Both the position numbers and the translations under genes were made by a program. The notes beneath the pieces are model-generated. The model was not told the origin of the DNA, did not search any database, and saw only the letters and a list, made by a program, of their open reading frames with translations. From Ignavibacteriales bacterium (GTDB lineage: Bacteria; Bacteroidota; Ignavibacteria; UBA10030; SZUA-254), in assembly GCA_016214905.1 (NCBI GenBank), contig JACRMQ010000004.1, forward strand, positions 1 to 64,000: a DNA stretch of 64,000 nucleotides, written 5' to 3'. This document shows positions 45,117-54,338 of the stretch, one piece after another. Position 1 is the first letter of the stretch, and each line of letters begins with the position of its first letter.

Positions 45117-46050
45117 TTCTATTTCCTTCAAATCCGGTTTTTATTTTCCACTCATTAAGTACCATCCCGTACCGTAAACCACGTTCACTAACAACGATTT
45201 CTTGAAATCCGAACTTTTTCATTATTTCATCTAAGATCAACGCGCCTGCTCCAATAATATCTTCCCTTCCTATTGTTGCATCCGAGAGTTGAAAAATTTC
45301 ACTCGATTCCATCGAAAGAAGTTTGAGTGCCCATCGTTTGATATCGATTGCTGATAAATGATATCCTTTTACTCGTTCAATCAGAAAATATTTTAGTCCT
45401 TGATCGAGGCAAGCTAAGGTTGTTGCGGTACCAGCTACTCCTATGATTATTTTCATATCCGATGGTGGATATTTTATGGACGAAAGATGTTTATGAATAT
45501 ATTCTTTTGCGTTTTCAATTTCTGAGTTTAATGGCGGAGAATGCAAAAAATAATTTTGGCTTAAACGAACTGCTCCAATCTGAAAACTTTCTCCTTTCAA
45601 TTTTCCTGAAATATATTGAGTAATTTCAGTGCTTCCACCGCCGATATCAAGCACAATACTATTTTCTGGTGGAAAGTCGAATCCGCTCATAGCGCCAAGA
45701 AATGTTAATTCAGCTTCTTCATCACCCGATAATACTTTGATCTCGCATCCGCATTTTAAATTAATGAAATCTAAAAATATTTTTTGATTCTCTGCGTCAC
45801 GAACGGCACTTGTAGCAGATACGATGAACACGTCTACCTGCAAATTGCGAGAAATGGATTTATAATCATTAATTATCGAAGCAACATCATCGAATATCCC
45901 GGGATCAATGATCTGCGATCCTTCGACTTTCCTTCCCAATCTTGGGAATCGCTGTTGATGATTCAGTAGGTGTATATTCCCGGCGTTATCAACATCGGCA
46001 ATAAGAAGAAGTATTGTATTAGTTCCTATATCAACCGCGGCAATTCGCAT
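45109..46050 (-). CDS. Ppx/GppA-family exopolyphosphatase
   Basis: 313 residues, actin-like ATPase fold. The first motif AAVDIGTNTILLLIAD and the second VLDIGGGSTEITQ are intact. The start at 46050 is chosen because it is the first residue of the conserved MRIAAVDIGTNT; the ATG at 46080 would lie inside prmA. The prmA stop and this start share one base (TAATG), so they are coupled. It cleaves polyphosphate or pppGpp. The short length lacks the C-terminal HD domain of E. coli Ppx. Confidence 0.88.
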   Translation of the reverse strand: MRIAAVDIGTNTILLLIADVDNAGNIHLLNHQQRFPRLGRKVEGSQIIDPGIFDDVASIINDYKSISRNLQVDVFIVSATSAVRDAENQKIFLDFINLKCGCEIKVLSGDEEAELTFLGAMSGFDFPPENSIVLDIGGGSTEITQYISGKLKGESFQIGAVRLSQNYFLHSPPLNSEIENAKEYIHKHLSSIKYPPSDMKIIIGVAGTATTLACLDQGLKYFLIERVKGYHLSAIDIKRWALKLLSMESSEIFQLSDATIGREDIIGAGALILDEIMKKFGFQEIVVSERGLRYGMVLNEWKIKTGFEGNRII

Positions 46051-46898
46051 TACTTCTTTTGAGCTGCGATGGCAATCCATTCATTCTCGAAAAGTCGTTC
46101 CTTGATTTCGAACGAATGCTTTGTTAATTGTTCTTCCATCTTCGGTTGGTCTATTACGAGTAATCCTGAGAGTACAATCATCCCTTTGTGTTTCAATAAC
46201 CTATAAAAATCTTTCATCATCTCGATGTTTGTGTTCAACGTGAGATTTGCAGTAATCATATCGAATGCTTCATCATCGAATTCTGGGAGCTCTTTTTTAT
46301 TTATCTGAATCCGAGATGTGACATCATTTAGCTGAATATTTTCTTGTGCGTTCTCAATAGACCAATCATCATTATCGATACCAACCGAAGAGCGCGCGCC
46401 TAATTTAATCGCGGCGATTGCCAAAATACCGGTACCTGTCCCCACGTCAAGAACATCGTCATTCTTCATTAAAAATAATTCAAGCAATTGTAATGATAGT
46501 CTCGTTGTTTCATGATATCCCGTTCCGAACGACATTTTCGGATCGATATGCAGTATAATTCGGTTTTTTGTATTACTGTATTCAGACCATGAGGGTTTAA
46601 CAACGAATCGTTTCCCGATTTCAATCGATTGGATCGTCTTTTCCCATTCCGCGTTCCAATTAACTTCATTGATTGTTTTCATATCGATGACCGCATTTGC
46701 CGATATATGCCTGATCAAATTTTGAAGTTCTTCCTTAAAGCGATCGAGTTCATTATCTATTTGTTCGTGGTTGATATAACAAATTAAAGAGGTCTCAGTT
46801 TGTTCAAATCCTTGACACCCAAGTTCGATCATGGTCGGAAGAAGCATTTCTTGTTGAGCTTCAGTTGCGCTAATTGAAATTCTAAGATATGCCTTCAT
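46050..46898 (-). CDS. prmA: Ribosomal protein L11 methyltransferase
   Basis: 282 residues. SAM-binding motif DVLDVGTGTGILAIAAIKLGA and the catalytic-region motif MITANLTLN are present; PKMSFGTGYHETT is typical of PrmA. The start at 46898 gives the conserved MKAYLRISIS opening, leaves one base from the upstream stop, and has GGA 7 bases before it; 46925 would overlap that gene. It trimethylates L11 in the cytoplasm. It is the middle gene of a three-gene minus-strand operon. Confidence 0.9.
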   Translation of the reverse strand: MKAYLRISISATEAQQEMLLPTMIELGCQGFEQTETSLICYINHEQIDNELDRFKEELQNLIRHISANAVIDMKTINEVNWNAEWEKTIQSIEIGKRFVVKPSWSEYSNTKNRIILHIDPKMSFGTGYHETTRLSLQLLELFLMKNDDVLDVGTGTGILAIAAIKLGARSSVGIDNDDWSIENAQENIQLNDVTSRIQINKKELPEFDDEAFDMITANLTLNTNIEMMKDFYRLLKHKGMIVLSGLLVIDQPKMEEQLTKHSFEIKERLFENEWIAIAAQKK

Positions 46899-46899
46899 T

Positions 46900-47868
46900 T
46901 TATTTCCGATAAGTGTAGATGACATTTAATAAAACCTGACCTACGGCTTCCAAGCTTTCGGCACTGCACTTATCGGGTGTATCTTGGGTGGTATGCCAGT
47001 ATCTGTTTGATTCATCCGGATAGTTAAAATCTATGATATCGATTGTTGGGATGCCTGCGTTATTGAGTGGAAGATGATCATCTGTCACCCAATTCTGAAC
47101 ATCGTCGCGAAACTGTGTTATGCCAAGGTCATGCGCAGTATTCCAAATTAAATCGACAATGTTCGGCGCGTAACCGATAGAATAACGTTCTTTTAAAAGT
47201 TCAAGTTGAGCATCACCAACCATATCGAGAAGAATACCGAAAACAGGTTTATAGTCTGCGGGTAAATTATTAGCAAAATATTGTGCGCCAAGTAAGTAGT
47301 TTTTTGTATCGGCTTCCTTACCGTAATCTTCTCCATCCGTAAATAAAATATCGATACCTATAGCGGGTTGTTTCAATTTTAGCTGTCGCGCAATTTCCAT
47401 CAGCACTGCAACTCCGCTGGCACCATCATTTGCCCCCAAGACCGGTAACGATCGTTTGCGTATATCCGGATCCTGATCAGATCTTGGTCGCGAATCCCAG
47501 TGTGCAAGCAGTAAAATTCTTGTGTTTGCTTTAACATTAAATGAAGAAAAAATATTAGTAAGTTTCAAAATATTTCCGTCATATCCCTTATGCGAAAATT
47601 CCTGCCGATTAACCTTGTCCGCGAATTTTGCCATCTGAATGTTCAAATAGTTTAAACATTTTGAATGGGAAACGCTCCCGGGAACGCGTGGACCAAAGTC
47701 GGTTTGTTCTTTCAGAAAATTAAATGCTTTTTTCCCATCGAACTTTGGTACCGCTATCTGTTCACTTGGAATGGGTTTCGGCTGTGGACTTTTTGACGAA
47801 TTATTGCGGTCTGAGCCGCAACCGCTGATAGCAAATATGATTAAGAATATTGAACTAAATATTTTCAT
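46900..47868 (-). CDS. M28 peptidase-like lipoprotein, probable glutaminyl-peptide cyclotransferase
   Basis: 322 residues. The start at 47868 gives a short lipoprotein signal ending AISGC; the upstream ATG at 47952 adds 28 unfitting residues. Zinc-site motifs of the M28 fold are visible: LLLAHWDSRP, GANDGASGV, FTDGEDYG, TDDHLPLNNAGIPTIDIIDF, and a late WHTTQDTPDKCS. The WHTxxDTxDK end is, from memory, typical of glutaminyl cyclases, which turn N-terminal Gln into pyroglutamate; aminopeptidase is the alternative. Several exported proteins here would start with Gln after signal cleavage. Confidence 0.75.
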   Translation of the reverse strand: MKIFSSIFLIIFAISGCGSDRNNSSKSPQPKPIPSEQIAVPKFDGKKAFNFLKEQTDFGPRVPGSVSHSKCLNYLNIQMAKFADKVNRQEFSHKGYDGNILKLTNIFSSFNVKANTRILLLAHWDSRPRSDQDPDIRKRSLPVLGANDGASGVAVLMEIARQLKLKQPAIGIDILFTDGEDYGKEADTKNYLLGAQYFANNLPADYKPVFGILLDMVGDAQLELLKERYSIGYAPNIVDLIWNTAHDLGITQFRDDVQNWVTDDHLPLNNAGIPTIDIIDFNYPDESNRYWHTTQDTPDKCSAESLEAVGQVLLNVIYTYRK

Positions 47869-48002
47869 GTTGTGGTCTAGTATAAGTTTATTCGTCAATC
47901 TACTAAAAACTGTAACCATTCGCAATGGCGGAGTGAAACTTTTATGCAACATTCTCGTTCAATAATACAACAAATATTTAAATCGTAACGAAGGATAATA
48001 AT

Positions 48003-48962
48003 ATGAAACCTCTTAGCGTCAGTACACGGCTTTCAATCTTGCTACTCCTTGCTGTCATTTTCGGAGCAACAATGATTGCCCTATCGATAAAGAACAAACC
48101 GGGAGGAACGGTTTACAGTTATGATTCTGATGGTGATAAAAAGTACGACCAGTCGTATGATGTCCAAGCGGGCGGTAATCTGATAGTCGATTCAGATATC
48201 GGAAATATTACTATCACCAGTGGCAACGATAACAAAGTATCCATTACAGTTGTAGCACGTGGTTCCGATAGATTTATTAAAAGATTCAGCGTGGAGTCAG
48301 TTCAAGAAGGTGCCGATATCAAAGTCCTGGGACGTGTTGAACAGTCTCATTTTCACCTATTTAATTCCGGATGGACAGATGTGTTGTTCGATATAAAAGT
48401 GCCTAAAGATTTTAATCTAAATCTGAACACAGCAGGCGGAAACATAGAAATTGAAAATGTTAAGGGAAAAATAGATGGTGAAACTTCTGGCGGAAATATT
48501 GAATTGATGGATATCGACAGTGATCTGAAAATGTCGACTTCAGGGGGTAATGTTAAATTAACAAATTGTGTTGGTTCGTATCACGTGGAAACATCGGGTG
48601 GTAACATGTATGCCGATAAAGTAACTGGGCCGATATATTTTGAAACATCAGGCGGCAATATAGTTGTTTCTGAATCCGACGGGAAAATTCATGCATCAAC
48701 ATCCGGTGGAAATATTGATGTATCTTTAGCCGACAATAAAGGCATCGACCTTTCAACATCCGGTGGAAATGTAAAGGTCAAAATTCCAAAAACAATTTCG
48801 GCAGATGTGATTGCCGAAGCTTCAGGTGGCGATGTTAGCTGCGATCTTGAATTCTCGGGAAAAATTAAAGACGGTAGAATGAAAGCGAAAATTAATGGCG
48901 GAGGAAATCAAATAAGTCTGGAAACTTCTGGGGGGGATATAGTAATCACTCCGAATGATTAA
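48003..48962 (+). CDS. DUF4097-type beta-helix protein with 18-residue repeats
   Basis: 319 residues. An N-terminal membrane helix or signal anchor (about 8-26) is followed by a beta-rich part and then a regular ladder of TSGGN-type turns at 18-residue spacing (TAGGN, five to six TSGGN, ASGGD, TSGGD), the pattern of a right-handed beta-helix or DUF4097 fold. The coil-to-coil regularity is high at DNA level too. Such proteins are often near anti-sigma genes, but here it stands alone. Function unknown. A terminator follows. Confidence 0.75.
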   Translation: MKPLSVSTRLSILLLLAVIFGATMIALSIKNKPGGTVYSYDSDGDKKYDQSYDVQAGGNLIVDSDIGNITITSGNDNKVSITVVARGSDRFIKRFSVESVQEGADIKVLGRVEQSHFHLFNSGWTDVLFDIKVPKDFNLNLNTAGGNIEIENVKGKIDGETSGGNIELMDIDSDLKMSTSGGNVKLTNCVGSYHVETSGGNMYADKVTGPIYFETSGGNIVVSESDGKIHASTSGGNIDVSLADNKGIDLSTSGGNVKVKIPKTISADVIAEASGGDVSCDLEFSGKIKDGRMKAKINGGGNQISLETSGGDIVITPND

Positions 48963-48982
48963 ATCATTCTGTGGATTAGGTG

Positions 48983-49019
48983 AAGGTCCGTTCGGTGGTG
49001 CTGAGCGGACTTTTTTATT
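48983..49019 (+). terminator. Rho-independent terminator of the DUF4097 gene
   Basis: GTCCGTTC (48986-48993) pairs with GAGCGGAC (49003-49010) with one G-T wobble; flanking AA/TT pairs extend it, and TTTTTT follows (49011-49016). The T-run overlaps the end of the convergent PBP4 gene. Confidence 0.8.
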
Positions 49020-50469
49020 TTAGACGCATCCCGCAAAGCAATTCAATTATCCTATCTTCAATATTGCGCATCACTTGTTGCTCAACAGGACAGTGATTGA
49101 TCAGTATACTGAATGCCAGCATCTCGTCGTCCTCGGTTCGCAGATAACCCGAGATGCAATTGTTGCCTGTTAGAGTTCCGGTTTTAGCATGAACGTTATT
49201 ATAAGCAAGAGTGCCTTTAAATCGATTCTTCAATGTTCCATCAACACCTGCAATCGCTAAGGATTCAAAAAATCTTTTGAAGCTTGTTTTTTTAAACTCT
49301 GAACTCAATAATTTAACTATCGATTTTGGTGAAATGGCATTATACCAAGAAGCACCTGAACCATCAGCGAGAAATATAAGTGATGTATCGATATCCGATT
49401 TATATAAAATACCTTTCAGAAGATTTATACCCTCTGCCGTTGAACCTGGTTTATGAAGCAATTCCATTGAAATAGTTTTTAAAAGATTCTCGGCGCAAAG
49501 ATTATCACTCTTCTTGTTCGCTTGCTGAAGAACCGAATCGATGTCATGTGATAGAATAAATAATTGGTGTGATTTATTGGGTTGTAATTCGATTGTATTG
49601 CTGAGCACTTCAATCCTTGCTGTTATGAATCTCTCTTTGAGAAGATGAAGGAAATATTTTTGAGGATCAGCAATACTGAGATAAAACTCTTGAGGAGAAT
49701 CATCCGGAGATATCCTTCCGCTAATCAAAATCGTATCCGTTCCACGTATTCGACTAACTGTATGATACGGTAATGATGTATCGTTAGAAGTATAGGCACG
49801 ATTGATAACCGAGAAATAGTTTGAGTGAGGGAAGAAGCCAATCGTCGGTTGTTTGTTCAGGAACATGTTTGTCGTGATTGTTATTTGAACTGCATTTTGA
49901 TCTATACTGATCGGTGATATAACAGGAGCAGTAGGGTCGGGTTCATCGTCCCACATCCAACCGCGTCCCCATTTTATAGAATCAAAATAACTTACATCAA
50001 GTATGATACTGCCATTGATTCTGTGAATACCAAGTTGTTGAATTTTTACAACGATAGAATCAAGGTCTGCATTGCTGAAGAGAGGATCGCCAAATCCTTT
50101 TATTATTAAATTCCCATCAATTAAGCCTGAATTGATAGTACCATCGGTAGAAATAATTGTTTTAAATTGAAATTTGGAAGGAAGAAGCTCAATTGCGGCG
50201 GCAGTTGTAAGCAATTTCTGGTTTGAGGCGGGATGAAACAGCTTATCTCCGTTTAATGAGAAAAGAACTTTTTCTCTGTTGAGATCAACTACCTCAATTC
50301 CTATTGAGCAAACATTCAAAGATTTGTCGTTAATGATATTATCAATTTTGCTTCGCAATGAGTCCTGCATATTTCCCTGACCTGCAAAAATAAATTTTGC
50401 TGATAAGATCACCACGAGAACCACGAACTTTGAAGTTTGTTTTAATAGCGGAAAATGGTTAGATTTCAT
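49015..50469 (-). CDS. dacB: D-Ala-D-Ala carboxypeptidase/endopeptidase (PBP4/DacB, S13 family)
   Basis: 484 residues, signal peptide (to about 29). Active-site motifs: SNQK with Ser82 and Lys85, SDN (about 317) and KTG (VHAKTGTLTG, about 427). The large insertion between the first two motifs is typical of family S13. It trims or cleaves peptidoglycan cross-links in the periplasm. Divergent from secA, with only 28 bases between the two start codons. Confidence 0.9.
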   Translation of the reverse strand: MKSNHFPLLKQTSKFVVLVVILSAKFIFAGQGNMQDSLRSKIDNIINDKSLNVCSIGIEVVDLNREKVLFSLNGDKLFHPASNQKLLTTAAAIELLPSKFQFKTIISTDGTINSGLIDGNLIIKGFGDPLFSNADLDSIVVKIQQLGIHRINGSIILDVSYFDSIKWGRGWMWDDEPDPTAPVISPISIDQNAVQITITTNMFLNKQPTIGFFPHSNYFSVINRAYTSNDTSLPYHTVSRIRGTDTILISGRISPDDSPQEFYLSIADPQKYFLHLLKERFITARIEVLSNTIELQPNKSHQLFILSHDIDSVLQQANKKSDNLCAENLLKTISMELLHKPGSTAEGINLLKGILYKSDIDTSLIFLADGSGASWYNAISPKSIVKLLSSEFKKTSFKRFFESLAIAGVDGTLKNRFKGTLAYNNVHAKTGTLTGNNCISGYLRTEDDEMLAFSILINHCPVEQQVMRNIEDRIIELLCGMRLK

Positions 50470-50497
50470 ACCAATTATTAATATTAGTGGCTAAAGA

Positions 50498-53400
50498 ATG
50501 TTAAAGTTCCTATCAAAAATATTCCCAGGTAAATCAGAAAAAGATGTAAATAGAATTTTACCAATCGTTAAACAAATTAACGAGTATTTTGAAGAATATC
50601 AAAAATTGAGCGATGAAGAATTGTGCGGAAAAACTACTGACTTCCGCTCCAGAATCTCTGAAGCGATAAAAGAATACGAGGAAGAAATTCTTTCAAAGAA
50701 AGAATCTCTGAAATCAAACCAAGAATTATCTCTCGAAAATCGTGAAGCTATCTATACAGAAATAGAAAATCTTCAAAAAGATCGCGATGGTATGATTCAG
50801 CAAGTATTAACAGAAATCTTGCCAGAAGCGTTCGCGGTAGTTAAAGAAACGTGCAGACGGTTGGTAGGGCAATCGTGGGAAATAATGGGGCATAAGATTT
50901 TATGGGAGATGGTTCCGTTCGATGTCCAGTTAATCGGCGGAGTTGTGCTGCACGAAGGTAAAATTTCGGAAATGGCAACGGGCGAAGGTAAAACATTGGT
51001 AGCCACTATGCCACTTTATTTGAATGCGTTACCCGGTCGCGGTGTTCACCTCGTCACTGTTAATGATTATCTCGCGTTGCGCGACAGTTTATGGATGGGA
51101 AGAGTTTTTGAATTTCTCGGTTTGACTGTCGGGTGTATTCAAGCTCAAATGGATCCGTCTCAAAGAAAAAAACAATATGGTTGTGATATAACTTACGGGA
51201 CAAATAACGAATTTGGATTTGATTATCTCCGTGACAACATGGTGATATCACGTGATGAACTTGTTCATCGTGAATTTTATTATGCTATAGTCGACGAAGT
51301 TGACTCGGTTCTTATAGATGAAGCTCGAACACCTCTAATCATCAGCGGACCTGTAGCCACCGAAGATCATAAATTTTCTGAAATGAAACCGAGAGTCGAG
51401 CGACTTGTAAATGCTCAGCGGAATTTTATCACGAAAATTGTTGCAGAGGCAGAGCAGTTTATCACTGATGGAAAAACAGAAGAAGCAGGCGTTCAAATAC
51501 TTCGTGCATTCCGAGGATTACCCAAACATAAACGACTTGCAAAAGTACTATCAGAGCCGGCAAATAAGAAATTGATGCAGCAAACCGAAATGGAATACTT
51601 GCGCGATCAATCACGACGAATGCACGAAATCGATGATGAACTTTATTATGCAATCGATGAACGGAATCATACGATCAATCTCACAGAGAAAGGTCGGGAA
51701 CTGCTTGCCGGTTCAACAAATGATAAAGATTTCTTCATACTACCGGACATCGGTACCGAGATTGCTTTACTCGAAAATAATTTGAACATGCCTACCGAAG
51801 AAAAACAACTTAAGAAAGACGAATTAAACCTTCAGTATGCAGAGCGGAGCGATCGAATTCATACCGTTACACAGTTGTTACGGGCATATTCGCTGTATGA
51901 AAAGGATGATGAATATGTGGTGACGGATGACGGTAAAGTTATGATCGTCGATGAATTCACAGGTCGTATGTTGGCGGGCAGAAGATTTTCGGATGGTTTA
52001 CATCAAGCGATTGAAGCGAAGGAAGGGGTTCGTATCGAACGAGATATGCAGACACTCGCTACAATCACATTACAAAATTATTTTCGTCTCTACAAAAAAC
52101 TTGCCGGCATGACCGGAACTGCAGAAACAGAAGCGCCTGAGTTTTTCGATATTTATAAACTTGATGTAACTGTCGTGCCTACAAATCAGGATATGATACG
52201 GGACGACATGGAAGATGTAATTTATAAAACGAAGCGTGAGAAATTTAATGCGGTAATAACAGAGATAGAAGCGCTTCGTAAAGCTAACCGTCCGGTTTTA
52301 GTGGGTACAACATCCGTTGAAGTTTCTGAAACATTGAGCAGGATGCTCAAGCGTCAAGGTGTTCCGCATAATGTGTTGAATGCAAAACATCATCAGCGCG
52401 AAGCGGAAATTGTTGCGCATGCCGGCTTACCCGGCGGCGTTACAATCGCAACAAATATGGCTGGACGCGGAACCGATATTAAACTTGGTCCCGGTGTTGC
52501 CGATGCAGGCGGTTTGCATATCATCGGAACCGAGAGGCACGAAGCACGCCGTATCGATCGGCAGTTGCGCGGTCGTGCCGGTCGTCAAGGCGATCCAGGT
52601 TCATCAAAATTTTATCTGTCACTCGAAGATGATCTTATGCGTTTATTCGGAAGCGATAGAATTGCCGGTATTATGGAGCGGTTGGGATTGAAAGAGGGAG
52701 ATGTTATACAACATCCGATGATTAGCCGTTCTGTTCAACGAGCGCAGAAAAAGGTTGAAGAAAACAATTACGCTATTCGTAAACGATTACTTGAGTATGA
52801 TAACGTGATGAATCAGCAGCGTGAGGTAATTTATTCGCGTAGACGGCATGCGTTATTCGGCGAACGTCTCAGAGAAGATATTTTCGAAATGCTTGATGAT
52901 TTTCTTGACACTACCATCGAAAAACATTACGAGCAGGGAGATGTTGATGAATTTCGTGAGACAATGAGAACTAATCTCTTGGTAGATTTCGCTGTTACAC
53001 CGGAACAGTGGGATAAACTCGGCAAAGAGGGTTTGAAAGTAGCGGCATACAAAGCATCTCTCGATTTTTATAAACGGAAAGAAGAGCGCATCGGGGCAGA
53101 GAATATGTCGATGCTTGAAAAAATGGTTGCTCTTCAGGTTATCGACGAAAGATGGAAAGATCATTTACGCGAGATGGATGATTTGAAAGAGGGAATTCAC
53201 CTTCGTGCTTACGGACAGAAAGATCCGATCATCGAATACAAAACCGAAGCGTTCAGGATGTTCGTAGAATTGCTCGATTTAGTTCGCAACGAAACGATGA
53301 ACTTAGTTTTTAAATTATTCCCTCAACAGACGCAGGAAGCACCTATATTACGTCAACCTAAAATTAGCAGACCACAAAATATGACGATGACACACGAATC

Positions 53401-53587
53401 GTCTCTGGGTATGGGATTGCAGGCAAGTCAGGCGCCGAGCGGAGATTCTACAACAGGTGAACAAAAAGGGGCTCCCGAATCGCGCGCAGGCAAGCCACAG
53501 CCAATTCACGTTGGCGATAAAGTAGGAAGAAATGATCCTTGTCCTTGCGGCAGTGGCAAAAAGTACAAACAATGTCATGGAAAATAA
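50498..53587 (+). CDS. secA: Protein translocase ATPase SecA
   Basis: 1029 residues, longer than the 901 of E. coli. Walker A ATGEGKT (about 162-168), [15 protein letters not shown] (Walker B region), [20 protein letters not shown] and [13 protein letters not shown] (motif VI) are intact. A lineage insertion lies at about 290-385, typical of the Bacteroidota/Chlorobiota form. The C-terminal zinc tail [18 protein letters not shown] is complete. It drives Sec export of the many signal-bearing proteins here. The RBS is weak (CTAAAGA). Confidence 0.96.
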   Translation: MLKFLSKIFPGKSEKDVNRILPIVKQINEYFEEYQKLSDEELCGKTTDFRSRISEAIKEYEEEILSKKESLKSNQELSLENREAIYTEIENLQKDRDGMIQQVLTEILPEAFAVVKETCRRLVGQSWEIMGHKILWEMVPFDVQLIGGVVLHEGKISEMATGEGKTLVATMPLYLNALPGRGVHLVTVNDYLALRDSLWMGRVFEFLGLTVGCIQAQMDPSQRKKQYGCDITYGTNNEFGFDYLRDNMVISRDELVHREFYYAIVDEVDSVLIDEARTPLIISGPVATEDHKFSEMKPRVERLVNAQRNFITKIVAEAEQFITDGKTEEAGVQILRAFRGLPKHKRLAKVLSEPANKKLMQQTEMEYLRDQSRRMHEIDDELYYAIDERNHTINLTEKGRELLAGSTNDKDFFILPDIGTEIALLENNLNMPTEEKQLKKDELNLQYAERSDRIHTVTQLLRAYSLYEKDDEYVVTDDGKVMIVDEFTGRMLAGRRFSDGLHQAIEAKEGVRIERDMQTLATITLQNYFRLYKKLAGMTGTAETEAPEFFDIYKLDVTVVPTNQDMIRDDMEDVIYKTKREKFNAVITEIEALRKANRPVLVGTTSVEVSETLSRMLKRQGVPHNVLNAKHHQREAEIVAHAGLPGGVTIATNMAGRGTDIKLGPGVADAGGLHIIGTERHEARRIDRQLRGRAGRQGDPGSSKFYLSLEDDLMRLFGSDRIAGIMERLGLKEGDVIQHPMISRSVQRAQKKVEENNYAIRKRLLEYDNVMNQQREVIYSRRRHALFGERLREDIFEMLDDFLDTTIEKHYEQGDVDEFRETMRTNLLVDFAVTPEQWDKLGKEGLKVAAYKASLDFYKRKEERIGAENMSMLEKMVALQVIDERWKDHLREMDDLKEGIHLRAYGQKDPIIEYKTEAFRMFVELLDLVRNETMNLVFKLFPQQTQEAPILRQPKISRPQNMTMTHESSLGMGLQASQAPSGDSTTGEQKGAPESRAGKPQPIHVGDKVGRNDPCPCGSGKKYKQCHGK

Positions 53588-53635
53588 AATAACAATTAAA
53601 AAATATTTCATTCATTATATTTTTGGAGGTTTCAA

Positions 53636-54298
53636 ATGACGCGATTAACAAGCGTAATCACAGCCATTATTATTTTATCTTCTCAAATATTTGCGCAGGA
53701 AGATACAACCGCAAGGAAACATTCGTTATATAAAGGGATGTGGGCGTTGCAGTTTCAAATTGATGGATTGATTAATAATATTCGCCTATCCGATTTCCAA
53801 GGAACGGGAATTTCAATTAAAAAACATCTTACGAATGAATCTGCGATAAGGTTGGGGCTTTCGATTGGAACCAGCATCTCAACATCTGATGAAGATAATT
53901 ATTTGAGTGATACAACTCTCCCAACGAAAACAGCGGATGATCATTGGTATAGTTTGAATATCCGCACACAATATTTACACTATTTAACAGAATATTCTGA
54001 TGTTAAAGTATATCTTGGTGTTGGCCCCCAGATAAATTACCAATGGTCGAAACGCGAATATAGCAGTAATGTTAGCTGGACAAAATATTATTCAGTTGCA
54101 TTTGGCATGAGTGGTGCAGTAGGCGCAGAAATATTTATCACTCGTTGGATAAGTGGTCATGTTGAGACTGGGGCATCGATTGAATATAAATGGGAAGAAA
54201 ATAAATCAACAGTCTATGGTGGTATTCGCGAGACTAAAAGAAAATATTTTATTTTTAGTCCATCTTCTGTAAAACTTGGTATCTCCTTATATTTCTAA
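53636..54298 (+). CDS. Small outer-membrane beta-barrel protein
   Basis: 220 residues. Signal MTRLTSVITAIIILSSQIFA, mature end QEDTT. The body has alternating strands with aromatic girdle residues and ends LGISLYF, with a C-terminal Phe as for barrel insertion. GGAGG stands 7 bases before the ATG. It could be an OmpA-type barrel or porin-like protein; no family is recognised. Follows secA by 48 bases. Confidence 0.65.
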   Translation: MTRLTSVITAIIILSSQIFAQEDTTARKHSLYKGMWALQFQIDGLINNIRLSDFQGTGISIKKHLTNESAIRLGLSIGTSISTSDEDNYLSDTTLPTKTADDHWYSLNIRTQYLHYLTEYSDVKVYLGVGPQINYQWSKREYSSNVSWTKYYSVAFGMSGAVGAEIFITRWISGHVETGASIEYKWEENKSTVYGGIRETKRKYFIFSPSSVKLGISLYF

Positions 54299-54338
54299 TG
54301 AAACCGTATAGAATTAAATATTGGAAGGGGGTTTGAAG

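Noticed and set aside
48428-48958. Regular short DNA repeats that could suggest a CRISPR array
   Set aside because: Spacing is 54 bases of coding sequence that encodes TSGGN turns in frame; repeats diverge at third positions, and no cas genes are present.
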